Shown one piece after another: positions 8,139 to 17,148 of a DNA stretch of 64,000 nt (its first letter is position 1; each line of letters opens with the position of its first letter). The position numbers were made by a program, and so were the translations under genes. The DNA lies in assembly GCA_965223245.1 (NCBI GenBank), contig CBDCVY010000013.1, forward strand, positions 558,001-622,000, given 5' to 3'. The notes below the pieces were generated by a model, which saw only the letters and a list, made by a program, of their open reading frames with translations, was not told where the DNA came from and ran no database searches. Source of the stretch: CBDCVY01 sp965223245. GTDB lineage: Bacteria; Nitrospinota; Nitrospinia; Nitrospinales; Nitrospinaceae.

Positions 8139-9389
8139 TTGGACTTAAATAGTATTCTTCTGTTTCTAGCTATTCTAGCGTGTGTATATATGGCTTGTAA
8201 TATTGGGGCGAATGATGTTGCCAATGCTATGGGCACAAGTGTTGGCTCTAAAACTCTCACATTTCGTCAAGCGGTTATGGTGGCTGCAGTTGCTGAGTTT
8301 GTAGGAGCAGTTATGGTGGGTGGCCATGTGTCAGACACGGTGCGAAAAGGAATGGTAGAGCCCCAGATATTTGCTGATGAACCAATTCATCTTGTGTATG
8401 GAATGATTGGCGCCTTAATCGCTTCTTCTGTTTGGCTTCATATAGCAAGCTATTTGGGTTGGCCGGTTTCGACAACTCATTCCATTGTTGGTGCAATTGT
8501 TGGATTCGGGGCGATCGCTGGTGGAATGGATGCGGTTAATTGGAATAAAGTAGGATCCGTAGTCATGAGTTGGGTAGTCTCTCCGGTAATGGGAGGAGCC
8601 GTATCATTTACTTTGTTTCGATTTATTTCAAATAATATTTTGGACAAGAGGGATCCTATAAGCCATGCTAAAAAGTGGGTTCCATTTTTAGTATTTTTGG
8701 TATTTGTAATTTTAGCAAACTCTATGGTTTACAAAGGGCTAAAAAATTTGAAATTAGATTTAGATCTGACTCAATCTATTCAAATTAGTGTTATTGTGGG
8801 TTTGATTGCCTTTGCAGTTGCAAAGCTTTTGGTTTTAAGAGTTAAAGCAGTTGCTCCTGACAATATTACGGAACAATTTGCAAAAACAGAGCATATTTTT
8901 AAATTTCTTCAAGTATTAACCGCTTTCTATGTTGCTTTTGCTCATGGGGCCAATGATGTAGCTAATGCAGTTGGTCCTCTTGCTGCAGTGGCTTCCATTT
9001 TAAAAGATGGAACAGTTCATATGAAAGTGGCCATGCCCTTATGGATTCTAGCCCTTGGAGGTAGTTGTATTGTTTTTGGTTTGTTAATTTGGGGAGCAAG
9101 GGTTATGGAAACTGTGGGAAAAAAAATTACGGAAATTACCCCTTCACGCGGTTTTTCCGCCGAGTTTGCTGCAGCCACCGTCGTTTTAGTTTGTTCAAAA
9201 ATGGGGCTTCCCATTTCTACTACTCATACACTTGTTGGCTCAGTTATAGGAGTAGGTTTTGCACGAGGACTTGCAAGCCTTAATTTGAGTATTGTTACTC
9301 GCATTGTTATTTCTTGGTTTGCAACCGTACCTTTTACGGCCATTTTGGCCATGATACTTTATAAAGGATTTATTGCGATTCTTGGATAA
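8139..9389 (+). CDS. PiT-family inorganic phosphate transporter
   Basis: A 416-residue multi-spanning membrane protein with the duplicated PiT signatures: GANDVANAMGTSVGS near the N-terminus, GANDVANAVGPLAA in the second half, and paired PVSTTHSIVGAIVG and PISTTHTLVGSVIG segments. This family imports metal-phosphate with protons or sodium across the inner membrane. The start is a TTG with an AGGAG ribosome-binding site eight to ten bases upstream. It is paired with the DUF47 gene. A perfect hairpin directly follows the stop codon. Confidence 0.95.
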   Translation: MDLNSILLFLAILACVYMACNIGANDVANAMGTSVGSKTLTFRQAVMVAAVAEFVGAVMVGGHVSDTVRKGMVEPQIFADEPIHLVYGMIGALIASSVWLHIASYLGWPVSTTHSIVGAIVGFGAIAGGMDAVNWNKVGSVVMSWVVSPVMGGAVSFTLFRFISNNILDKRDPISHAKKWVPFLVFLVFVILANSMVYKGLKNLKLDLDLTQSIQISVIVGLIAFAVAKLLVLRVKAVAPDNITEQFAKTEHIFKFLQVLTAFYVAFAHGANDVANAVGPLAAVASILKDGTVHMKVAMPLWILALGGSCIVFGLLIWGARVMETVGKKITEITPSRGFSAEFAAATVVLVCSKMGLPISTTHTLVGSVIGVGFARGLASLNLSIVTRIVISWFATVPFTAILAMILYKGFIAILG

Positions 9390-9390
9390 A

Positions 9391-9413
9391 GAATAATTGA
9401 AAATCAATTATTC
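9391..9413. repeat. Perfect 10-bp inverted repeat behind the PiT gene
   Basis: GAATAATTGA and TCAATTATTC are perfectly paired across a three-base AAA loop, starting one base after the PiT stop codon. There is no T run, so it is only a weak terminator candidate; it could instead protect the mRNA 3' end. Confidence 0.6.
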
Positions 9414-9433
9414 CTAGTCAAATCGATATATCT

Positions 9434-10225
9434 ATGAAAGTTCTAGGGCAAGTAAAAAAAATGACGCATGAAGCGTCGGATCCAATCCAATACTTTTTAA
9501 ATCTAGACGACAAGCCTACCCCCATAAATCCTGCCTTAGGAAATGAACTGAAAATTAAATTTAAAAATAAGATCACTTGTGTTGCTTGTGGAAGAGCCAT
9601 AAAAAAAACCTATGATGAGGGATATTGTTTCCCATGTGCTCGCGATTTACCAGAAAATTCGATGTGCTCGGTTCGTCCGGAAAAATGCGAACACGAGCAT
9701 GGAAATGAACAAGACCAAGAGTTTTTCAAAAATTATTGCAATGTCGAGCATATAGTTTATTTGTCGTTAACCTCAGGTGTGAAAGTAGGAGTCACAAGGC
9801 ATTGGAATGTTCCCTCCCGTTGGATTGATCAGGGAGCTGTGCAAGCTTTAGTTATAGCTAAAACTCCACAAAGAAAACTAGCGGGTCTTATTGAGGTTAC
9901 CCTTGCTCAACAGATGGCTGACAAAACTAATTGGAGAAAAATGTTAAAAGGGGAGGTTGATGAGGTAGACCTTATTGAGAAACGAAAGGAAGTATTTTCC
10001 TGGTTCCCGAAGGAGCTTAAGAACTTCTATGTTGAAAATGAATCAATAAGAAACTTCTATTACCCTGTTCAACAATTTCCTCAAAAGGTGGTAAGCCATA
10101 ATCTGGACAAAGAACCAGAGTTTGCGGATCAATTAGTGGGAATAAAAGGTCAATATCTAATTTTTCAAAATCGTGTGATTAACCTGCGTAAATATACAGG
10201 TTATCACATCGAATTTTCATTTTAG
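9434..10225 (+). CDS. DUF2797 protein with cysteine-rich N-terminal part
   Basis: A 263-residue protein of the DUF2797 family, whose function is not established. A zinc-ribbon-like part near residues 50-100 contains CVACGR, CFPCAR and further Cys/His pairs. It is followed by VYLSLTSGVKVGVTRHWNVPSRWIDQGA, which resembles a degenerate GIY-YIG-type module. No signal peptide or membrane segment is seen. It ends 10 bases from the convergent desaturase gene. The call rests on family resemblance only. Confidence 0.75.
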   Translation: MKVLGQVKKMTHEASDPIQYFLNLDDKPTPINPALGNELKIKFKNKITCVACGRAIKKTYDEGYCFPCARDLPENSMCSVRPEKCEHEHGNEQDQEFFKNYCNVEHIVYLSLTSGVKVGVTRHWNVPSRWIDQGAVQALVIAKTPQRKLAGLIEVTLAQQMADKTNWRKMLKGEVDEVDLIEKRKEVFSWFPKELKNFYVENESIRNFYYPVQQFPQKVVSHNLDKEPEFADQLVGIKGQYLIFQNRVINLRKYTGYHIEFSF

Positions 10226-10234
10226 CAATTCCAA

Positions 10235-11128
10235 TTATGCAGCTTGTTTGATGACTTCTCCAGTGAGGTAACCCTCCGGAGTTTTGGTATTGTCTTTTTG
10301 TAATTGAACCACTTTAATTTGGGAGGCCAGCCCAAGCTTTTTAAGAAGTGAAATAAACATCCAAGTAAAATCTATTTCCCAGGGGCGCAGGCCATGTCGA
10401 GCCGATTGTGGAAAAGCATGATGGTTATTATGCCAGCCTTCACCAAAAGCAATCAGACCTACCCACCAACAGTTGGTAGATAAATCTTTATCTAGCTTGA
10501 AATTACGATAACCAAACATATGGGCCGCACTGTTGACGAACCAAGTTTGATGGTAAACTAAAACAAGTCTGACAAAGATTCCCCAGACAACCCAAGGTAT
10601 TCCGCCTATGGCAAATAATAGTAATCCCAAAGCCACTTGGATCTTAATAAAGTGATTGTCCAAAAATTGATAAAATTTATCGTCGCAGATGTCCTTAGAA
10701 TAAGTTTTTATTTTTTCTTCCGAGTCCCATTCAGCATTCCAGTAGAGCATCCACCCTACATGTGACCACCAAAATCCTTTGTTGGCATTATGTGGGTCTT
10801 TTGGTGTGTCCGAGTTTGAATGGTGTAATCTATGTTGAGCTACCCACTTAATAGGACCATTTTCGCACGCTAGTGAACCAATAAATACCAAGGTATAAGC
10901 TACCCATTTGGGGACTTCAAGGCTGCGGTGAGTTAAATAGCGGTGAAATCCTAAACAAATTCCCAATGAGGCGGTCATCCAATTCAGGACAAGCATTACT
11001 GCCACGGCGCTCCAGGAAAAAGCAAAGGGAAAAAAGGCCAACAGAGCCATTAGATGAAGAAATATAAAAAAAGAGGCGGTAACGGTAGCAAATTTAGTCT
11101 TAGGTTCTATTGTCCTGATTTCTGCCAT
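10235..11128 (-). CDS. Membrane fatty-acid desaturase (delta-9 acyl-CoA/lipid type)
   Basis: This enzyme introduces a double bond into fatty acyl chains using a di-iron centre in the membrane. All three histidine boxes are present: HRYLTH (62-67), HRLHH (99-103) and HNNHH (233-237). Hydrophobic segments lie between them, and the 297-residue length is standard. It probably adjusts membrane fluidity, consistent with the nearby plsC. It is divergent from the histidine kinase gene across about 225 bases. Confidence 0.93.
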   Translation of the reverse strand: MAEIRTIEPKTKFATVTASFFIFLHLMALLAFFPFAFSWSAVAVMLVLNWMTASLGICLGFHRYLTHRSLEVPKWVAYTLVFIGSLACENGPIKWVAQHRLHHSNSDTPKDPHNANKGFWWSHVGWMLYWNAEWDSEEKIKTYSKDICDDKFYQFLDNHFIKIQVALGLLLFAIGGIPWVVWGIFVRLVLVYHQTWFVNSAAHMFGYRNFKLDKDLSTNCWWVGLIAFGEGWHNNHHAFPQSARHGLRPWEIDFTWMFISLLKKLGLASQIKVVQLQKDNTKTPEGYLTGEVIKQAA

Positions 11129-11354
11129 GAGACACCTTTATAATCGAGTTTGTATTTTATTGGTTAAAATAAGAAAAAACGGAACTTGGAATTAGCTCGG
11201 ATGTTTCTATTACCTTATTAGGATAATAGAGATACGTTGGAATTAATGTAAAAGTTATGTAAATTGGCTGAATCTTGTGTTTTTTTTATTTGCCGAAAAT
11301 TGAAGCATTTTGTGGTGTAATAAGAGAAGGAAATTGGAAATCTAGGAGTATCGG

Positions 11355-12329
11355 ATGAATAAATTAAAGACCTTGTTTCACCCAATTTTCGTTTTTGTGG
11401 GGGTTCAAATCGCCTGGATTGTTTTAATGGGGGTTTGGATCAATTGGTACCTAAAAAATCGTCAAGAATTAAAAGAATTTGCACAAAAATTTCAGCCCGA
11501 CTTATTCTCTCCCGATCTCAATTGGGTGGTTTTGCTGGAGGGATGTGTTTTAATGATGATTATTTTAGCTGGAGTTTTGTTAATTTTTGTTTTCTGGAAT
11601 AAACAAGCTAAATTAAACCGAATGCAAAGTAATTTTGTTTCTAGCGTTTCACATGAGTTGAAATCTCCATTAGCCTCTATCCAACTTTATCTAGAAACAA
11701 TGAAATATCAAGAATTGTCTCCGGAGGAAACCAAGGACTTTGTAGAAACCATGCTCATGGATACGGAACGGTTATCTAATCTTATTGATAATATTCTTGA
11801 AGCCAGTAGTTCCGAGCCAAAAAGTATGCAATTGCAGATAAAATCTGTCCCAATTAAACCCTTTATGGAAGAAGTGATTGAAAGTTTTCATCGCCAATTT
11901 CAAGAAAAGAATTTTAAGACTGAGTTAGATTTTGTGGATACTCCAACCCTTCAATTGGATAAGCGAGCCATTCGAATGGTATTTAATAATTTAATCAGTA
12001 ATGCATTGAGATATTCTCCTTCGGGATCGCAATTTAATGTTCGAATAAAAAATCGAAAAAAGTTTTGCGATATCGAGTTTGTTGACTCAGGTTTTGGGTT
12101 AAGTGATAAAGATCAAAAAAAAGTATTTCGTAAGTTTTATAGAGTGCAAAATCGGGAAACTCAAAATATCGAAGGAGCTGGTTTAGGTTTGTTCATTTCA
12201 AAGGAAATCATAAAAAATCATAAGGGAAAAATTAGTGTGACTAGTCCTGGTAGAAATAAAGGGTCCAATTTTAAAGTATCTCTTCCTTTGAATGGGGTGG
12301 GTGAGGAAAAGATTATTAATATTACCTAA
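11355..12329 (+). CDS. Membrane sensor histidine kinase
   Basis: A 324-residue HisKA-type kinase. Two membrane helices (about 11-32 and 57-81) flank a short outside loop of about 25 residues, so the sensed signal may be in the membrane itself. The H-box is SVSHELKSPLASIQ with phospho-acceptor His100. The N-box is NNLISNALRYS, with G-boxes DSGFGLS and GAGLGLFISKEI. No HAMP or PAS domain is evident. It is followed 17 bases later by its response regulator. It is divergent from the desaturase gene, so a link to membrane lipid state is possible but unproven. Confidence 0.92.
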   Translation: MNKLKTLFHPIFVFVGVQIAWIVLMGVWINWYLKNRQELKEFAQKFQPDLFSPDLNWVVLLEGCVLMMIILAGVLLIFVFWNKQAKLNRMQSNFVSSVSHELKSPLASIQLYLETMKYQELSPEETKDFVETMLMDTERLSNLIDNILEASSSEPKSMQLQIKSVPIKPFMEEVIESFHRQFQEKNFKTELDFVDTPTLQLDKRAIRMVFNNLISNALRYSPSGSQFNVRIKNRKKFCDIEFVDSGFGLSDKDQKKVFRKFYRVQNRETQNIEGAGLGLFISKEIIKNHKGKISVTSPGRNKGSNFKVSLPLNGVGEEKIINIT

Positions 12330-12346
12330 TTATAACAGTTGTTTAG

Positions 12347-13066
12347 ATGACAGAAAAATATCAAATATTACTTGTGGAAGATGAAAAGAATCTTGCAAAG
12401 GGATTAACCTTTAATTTGCAACGGGAAGGTTATGAGGTTTCGGTTGCGGAAGATGGCGCCCGGGCTTTAGAGTTTTTTGAAGAAAATAATTATGACATGA
12501 TGATTTTAGATTTAATGCTTCCAAAAGTAAGTGGTATGGAGGTGATAAAAGAAATAAGAAAATCCAATTCCCGATTCCCAATCCTAATGCTGACGGCTAA
12601 ATCCAATGATGAGGATAGAACCCAAGGTTTAGAAGCAGGTGCGGATGACTATTTGACCAAACCGTTTCATTTGCCTGAATTGCTTCTAAGAATAAAAGGA
12701 ATCCTCCGAAGAAAAGAATGGTATCAAGAGCCTATCACCAATAAAGAAAAATTTCGCTTTGGAGATTGTTGGATCGATTTTGATACAGGAAAGGCGAAAG
12801 GTTGTGATGGTGAATTTTTTTTAACATCCAAAGAAGAAATGGTAATGAACTTGCTGATCTCGAATCGGGGGAAGGTGGTTACTCGTGAAGATCTTTTAGA
12901 AAAAGTTTGGGGTTATAGCCCGGATATGGAAACTCGAACCGTTGATAACTTTATAGCCCGTTTGCGAAAATATTTTGAAAGAAAACCTCAAAAGCCTAAA
13001 TATATATTAACCTTAAGAGAAAAGGGATATCAATTTGTAGACCCGGATAACAAAAGCGAACTGTAA
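12347..13066 (+). CDS. OmpR/PhoB-type response regulator
   Basis: A receiver domain (about 5-118) contains the acidic pair in VEDEK, phospho-acceptor Asp55 in MMILDLMLP, the MLTAK Thr and YLTKPF Lys. A winged-helix DNA-binding domain (about 135-235) follows, with LTSKEEMVMNLL, VVTREDLLEKVWG and RTVDNFIARLRKYFE. It forms an operon with the upstream histidine kinase. The target genes are not visible; the divergent desaturase is one candidate. Confidence 0.94.
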   Translation: MTEKYQILLVEDEKNLAKGLTFNLQREGYEVSVAEDGARALEFFEENNYDMMILDLMLPKVSGMEVIKEIRKSNSRFPILMLTAKSNDEDRTQGLEAGADDYLTKPFHLPELLLRIKGILRRKEWYQEPITNKEKFRFGDCWIDFDTGKAKGCDGEFFLTSKEEMVMNLLISNRGKVVTREDLLEKVWGYSPDMETRTVDNFIARLRKYFERKPQKPKYILTLREKGYQFVDPDNKSEL

Positions 13067-13168
13067 GGAAAAATATAATTATTAATTGCTGGAAAAATCT
13101 GAGTGGTTTGAAATATTCCATCCGAATATTTTAATTTGGATTTTTAAATACAGGAGCAGGTGTGTCGA

Positions 13169-13378
13169 ATGGAACAAAAAATTGAAAAGCTAATTGTTGC
13201 TTTAATGGTATTGATAGATAAAAATGGTGGCGAGTACAAATTAGACGCAAGCGTATATAAAGAAATGTACGGAAAAAGACATAAGAAAGGCATTCATGTC
13301 CAGGAGATTGGAGATGAAGCCATAGTTCTTAAATTAGGTGATATGACTATCAGTCCTGATGATGCGATGATGAATTAG
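13169..13378 (+). CDS. Small hypothetical protein (69 aa)
   Basis: A short, soluble, charged protein starting MEQKIEKLIVALMVLIDKNGGEY and ending in LGDMTISPDDAMMN. I do not recognise it. I chose the ATG at 13169 over the GTG at 13160 because the AGGAG at 13152-13156 lies only three bases from the GTG. It sits between a response regulator and gdhA on the same strand and could share the gdhA transcript. Confidence 0.55.
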   Translation: MEQKIEKLIVALMVLIDKNGGEYKLDASVYKEMYGKRHKKGIHVQEIGDEAIVLKLGDMTISPDDAMMN

Positions 13379-13400
13379 TTTAGATAAGGATATTAAAGTT

Positions 13401-14762
13401 TTGAATACATCAAAAATTCAAAAAAACCATATTGATATAAACGATTTTATGGAAGGTTTGATCCGCAGAAATCCGGGTGAGCAGGAATTTCACCAAGCCG
13501 TATATGAAGTGGCAAAAAGTGTGGTTCCTTTTATAAACGAAAATACAAAATATGTTCGTTCGCGAATTTTAGAAAGAATGACAGAACCCGACCGAGTGAT
13601 TATTTTTCGAGTATGCTGGGAAGATGATGAAGGGAATATTCGAGTAAACCGTGGATATCGTGTTCAGTTTAACAATGCCATTGGCCCTTACAAAGGAGGG
13701 TTGCGTTTTCACCCATCAGTTAATTTAAGTATCCTTAAATTTTTAGGATTTGAGCAAACTTTTAAGAACAGCCTTACCACATTACCGATGGGAGCGGGAA
13801 AGGGAGGGGCAGACTTTAATCCGAAAGGAAAGTCCGAAAGAGAAGTCATGCGATTTTGCCAAGCGTATATGACAGAACTCAGTAAATATATAGGTGAAAA
13901 TATTGATGTTCCTGCAGGAGACATTGGGGTGGGGACTCGGGAAATTAGTTTTATGTTCGGACAATATAAGCATTTGCGTAGTGAGTTTATTGGTGTTTTA
14001 ACTGGTAAGGCTTTGGAATTTGGCGGAAGCCATATTCGGAAAGAAGCAACGGGTTATGGTTGTGCCTATTTTATGGAAGAAATGTTGAAGAGAAAAGGTG
14101 AGTCAGTTGAAGGCAAATCATGTGTGGTCTCTGGTTCAGGAAACGTTGCTATGTATACGGCGGAAAAACTTTTGAGGCTGGGTGCAAAGGTAATTACCCT
14201 GTCCGATTCTTCTGGCTTTATCTATGACGCAGATGGACTCAATGAAGAAAAATTAGCTTTCATTATCGAATTAAAAACTTTTCGACGGGGTCGGATTAAA
14301 GAGTATGCAGATAAATTTAAATGCGATTATTATCCGGATCATGAACCTTGGGGAGTAGCTTGTGATCTTGCTTTTCCCTGTGCAACACAAAATGAAATAT
14401 CAGCTCAGGAAGCAAAAGCGTTAATAAAAGGAGGCTGTAAAGCAATTGCTGAAGGGGCAAATATGCCTACAGACAATGAAGCCATTCAAATATTTCATGA
14501 TGCAAAAATTCTTTTTGCCCCAGGTAAAGCTTCTAATGCAGGGGGGGTTGCTGTATCAGGTTTAGAAATGACGCAAAATAGTATCCGCATGGCTTGGACC
14601 GCTGAAGAATTGGATAAGCGCCTTAGAGAAATCATTCAAAAAATTCACCAACAGTGCGTGAATTTTGGGACGAAAGGTGATTATGTAAACTATGTGGATG
14701 GTGCAAACTTAGCCGGTTTTAAAAAGGTTGCAGATGCCATGCTTGCTTATGGAGTTATTTAA
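13401..14762 (+). CDS. gdhA: NADP-type glutamate dehydrogenase
   Basis: A 453-residue hexameric-type glutamate dehydrogenase, which assimilates ammonium into 2-oxoglutarate. Clear marks are GYRVQFNNAIGPYKGGLRFHPSV, the catalytic-lysine loop LPMGAGKGGADFNPKGKS, VPAGDIGVGTREI, the NAD(P)-binding SGSGNVAMYTAEKL, and the late GKASNAGGVAVSGLEMTQNS. The start is a TTG about 12 bases after an AAGGA sequence, so a nearby alternative start is possible. The neighbouring small gene precedes it on the same strand. Confidence 0.95.
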   Translation: MNTSKIQKNHIDINDFMEGLIRRNPGEQEFHQAVYEVAKSVVPFINENTKYVRSRILERMTEPDRVIIFRVCWEDDEGNIRVNRGYRVQFNNAIGPYKGGLRFHPSVNLSILKFLGFEQTFKNSLTTLPMGAGKGGADFNPKGKSEREVMRFCQAYMTELSKYIGENIDVPAGDIGVGTREISFMFGQYKHLRSEFIGVLTGKALEFGGSHIRKEATGYGCAYFMEEMLKRKGESVEGKSCVVSGSGNVAMYTAEKLLRLGAKVITLSDSSGFIYDADGLNEEKLAFIIELKTFRRGRIKEYADKFKCDYYPDHEPWGVACDLAFPCATQNEISAQEAKALIKGGCKAIAEGANMPTDNEAIQIFHDAKILFAPGKASNAGGVAVSGLEMTQNSIRMAWTAEELDKRLREIIQKIHQQCVNFGTKGDYVNYVDGANLAGFKKVADAMLAYGVI

Positions 14763-14789
14763 TTTTAGACTAGTTTCATTTGCTTGCCA

Positions 14790-16178
14790 ATGAACCTAAA
14801 ATTCGTTCCTATTCTCATATCCTTTGTATTTTGGATTCCCTTTCCTGCCCTTGGAAATGATTTTCCAAAGTTTAATCAATCGAGGTATTTAGAAGATTAT
14901 TCCTACCTAAAAGAACCTTCTCGGCGAACTCAGTTTTTTGATCCCATTAAATTCATACCCTTAAATGAAGAAGGAGATATTTTTATTTCCTTTGGTGGTG
15001 AAACTAGGCAACACTATGAAAATATAAGAAATGAAAATTGGGGTGCCACCCCAAGAGATAACAATGGGTGGTATTTACAAAGATACTTGCTCCATGGCGA
15101 TTTACATATTGGAAAACAGTTCCGCAGTTTTTTCCAAATGCAAGCTGGAACTGAGTCGGGGCGTCGTGGTGGGCCGCGCGGAGTCGATGAAGACCGTTTG
15201 GATATCCATCAATTATTTTTAGATTGGGTGGTTAGTCTTCAAAAAAAAATTACTTTGAGAGTAGGACGACAAGAGATTATTTTTGGTTCCCGAAGATTTT
15301 TAAATTATAGGGAAAGACCTAACCTGAGATTGAGCCACGATGCGATCCAACTATTTTGGAATCCGGGCAATCTGAATGTTACGGGTTTTTTAGGTAGACC
15401 TGTACGAATTAATCGCCAGTTTTTTGATAATAGTTCAACCAATGCATTTACATTTTGGGGAGTCTATACAGTAGTTGCCATGTCATCTATTTTTCCACAA
15501 AATGTTGACTTTTACTATATAGGTTTGAATCGTGAACAAGCGACTTTTGATCAGGGACGAGCAGATGAACTTCGACAAACGATAGGCACTCGGATTTGGG
15601 GTCGCTGGGGTTCGTGGGATTATGATTTTGAATTAGTGTATCAATTTGGATCCTTTGGCAATGGGAACATTAGTGCATGGGCAGTGGTTTCTGATACGGG
15701 TTATACTCTAAAATTGAAAGGTATTTCTAAAATTAGGTTTAGTTTGCGAGCGGATGCTTATAGCGGGGATGACGATCCCAATGATGCGGACCTAAATGCA
15801 TTTAATCCATTTTTTCCTAAAGGAAAACATATTAGTCAACTGTCAGCCGCTGGTTTGATTAACCAATATAATTTGCATCCTCGTGCAACCATTGTTTTTA
15901 ATCAGAGTTGGTCTGCCACGGCAAGTGTTTTATTTATATGGAGACAGAATATTCGTGATGGATTGTATTCCATTGCCAATGGATTATTACGAACAGGGCA
16001 ATTAAGTAGCTCGAGATTTGTTGGGACACAACATGAGATTGAGGTGAAGTGGACAATAAATCGATATTTAGATATCAAGGGAATCTTTAATTTTTTTGAT
16101 GCGAGTTCTTTTTTAAAGGAAACCCCACCAGGAAATAACATTACTTATTTGGGAACTATGTTAACGTTTCGTTTTTAA
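14790..16178 (+). CDS. Alginate-export-type outer-membrane beta-barrel
   Basis: A 462-residue protein with a signal peptide (residues 1 to about 22, ending ALG-N). The rest has the alternating pattern of an outer-membrane beta-barrel ending in Phe (TFRF). The region DWVVSLQKKITLRVGRQEIIFGSRRFL resembles the alginate-export family (AlgE-like), whose members export anionic polysaccharides or serve as other porins. No alginate biosynthesis genes are nearby, so the substrate is unknown. I use the ATG at 14790; a TTG two codons earlier is also possible. Confidence 0.75.
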   Translation: MNLKFVPILISFVFWIPFPALGNDFPKFNQSRYLEDYSYLKEPSRRTQFFDPIKFIPLNEEGDIFISFGGETRQHYENIRNENWGATPRDNNGWYLQRYLLHGDLHIGKQFRSFFQMQAGTESGRRGGPRGVDEDRLDIHQLFLDWVVSLQKKITLRVGRQEIIFGSRRFLNYRERPNLRLSHDAIQLFWNPGNLNVTGFLGRPVRINRQFFDNSSTNAFTFWGVYTVVAMSSIFPQNVDFYYIGLNREQATFDQGRADELRQTIGTRIWGRWGSWDYDFELVYQFGSFGNGNISAWAVVSDTGYTLKLKGISKIRFSLRADAYSGDDDPNDADLNAFNPFFPKGKHISQLSAAGLINQYNLHPRATIVFNQSWSATASVLFIWRQNIRDGLYSIANGLLRTGQLSSSRFVGTQHEIEVKWTINRYLDIKGIFNFFDASSFLKETPPGNNITYLGTMLTFRF

Positions 16179-16214
16179 GATTGAAGCAAATGATTATTCG
16201 ACTTAAAATCTTTT

Positions 16215-16559
16215 TTAATCTTTTTTTTCATTTCCCTTAAATAATATTATTTTAACTTTTTCTTCAGTAATTAAACCTTCTTGAATAATATCTTCCAGCT
16301 TGGGTTTCAACTGATCAATCTTTTCTTTTGTGTCTGCTACTTCGACAATAATCGGTAGGTCAGTCGATAATCTCAGAATTGATGTAGTGTGGTAATGACT
16401 ACTCTTTCCAAAGCCATCAATGCCCCTTAGAGCGGTGGCGCCTGCTAATCCTTCATTTTTAAAAAACTCTATTAAATATTTATAAAGATGTTTACCTTCA
16501 TGCATGGCAGATTCACCAATAAATATTCGTAGCAATACGGCTTCGGATTCTTTTTTCAT
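16215..16559 (-). CDS. DUF190 family protein
   Basis: A 114-residue DUF190 protein, a PII-like fold family. The opening AVLLRIFIGESAMHEGKHLYKYL and the middle GIDGFGKSSHYH are characteristic. DUF190 genes are frequently linked to crcB fluoride channel genes, as here (10 bases downstream of crcB), and a regulatory role for the channel is inferred from that pairing. It has no signal peptide and should be cytoplasmic. Confidence 0.88.
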   Translation of the reverse strand: MKKESEAVLLRIFIGESAMHEGKHLYKYLIEFFKNEGLAGATALRGIDGFGKSSHYHTTSILRLSTDLPIIVEVADTKEKIDQLKPKLEDIIQEGLITEEKVKIILFKGNEKKD

Positions 16560-16569
16560 GACTATAACC

Positions 16570-16941
16570 TCAAAATGAAAGAGCGATGACCTTTCCTAAA
16601 TATACGGCTAATAGGGTAAGAAAAATAGATGCTAAAATGTTAACGCCAAATAAAACTAACTCTTGTTGCTCAAATAGTTTAAAAGTTTCATAGCTAAAAG
16701 TAGACATAGTGGTAAAGGATCCTAAAACCCCAATTGTAATGAAAATTCGAGTTTCCTCATTGAACAGTCCCTTAAACTCTGAAAAATACATAACTATGCT
16801 TAATAGAAAACTTCCAATGAAATTTACTCCTAATGTACCCAGAGGGAATGTAAGAAATCCACTTTGGATCCATCCGCTAATATAATACCGCATTATTGCA
16901 CCGCAAAAGCCACCTGTGCCGACTAGTACCCAAGGAATCAT
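16570..16941 (-). CDS. crcB: CrcB/Fluc fluoride ion channel
   Basis: A 123-residue protein with four membrane segments, matching the dual-topology Fluc/CrcB channels that expel fluoride. Family marks are GTGGFCGAIMRYYISGW, FPLGTLGVNFIGSFLLS with the channel Asn, and GVLGSFTTMSTFSYET with the Phe-box region. A single crcB copy is seen. The DUF190 gene follows in the same operon, and a small hairpin lies directly before its ribosome-binding site. Confidence 0.94.
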   Translation of the reverse strand: MIPWVLVGTGGFCGAIMRYYISGWIQSGFLTFPLGTLGVNFIGSFLLSIVMYFSEFKGLFNEETRIFITIGVLGSFTTMSTFSYETFKLFEQQELVLFGVNILASIFLTLLAVYLGKVIALSF

Positions 16942-16953
16942 AGTCTTCTCCTG

Positions 16954-16970
16954 AGCTTAAGTGTTAAGCT
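16954..16970 (-). promoter_or_regulatory. Perfect hairpin just upstream of the crcB ribosome-binding site
   Basis: AGCTTAA and TTAAGCT are perfectly paired across a three-base loop and end about two bases from the AGGAG ribosome-binding site of crcB. A stable stem here could affect translation. It does not resemble the conserved core of the known fluoride riboswitch. Confidence 0.4.
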
Positions 16971-17148
16971 AAAATAATTTGAAATGTAAATTGGACTTCG
17001 AATAGTGTTTGGAAAATATCGGTTGCTATTTTTTATAGATAGTTGAGAGAAGCTAATTGTTTATGCTTTATACTTTTTTCCAAAAAATGTCTCTCGACCT
17101 CGACCATAATCTATAATAGAAAAATTTAGAATGAAAGGGGAAACAGAA

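Noticed and set aside
16942..17100. Fluoride riboswitch upstream of crcB
   Set aside because: I looked for the conserved core expected of the crcB RNA motif and did not find it; only a small hairpin is present.
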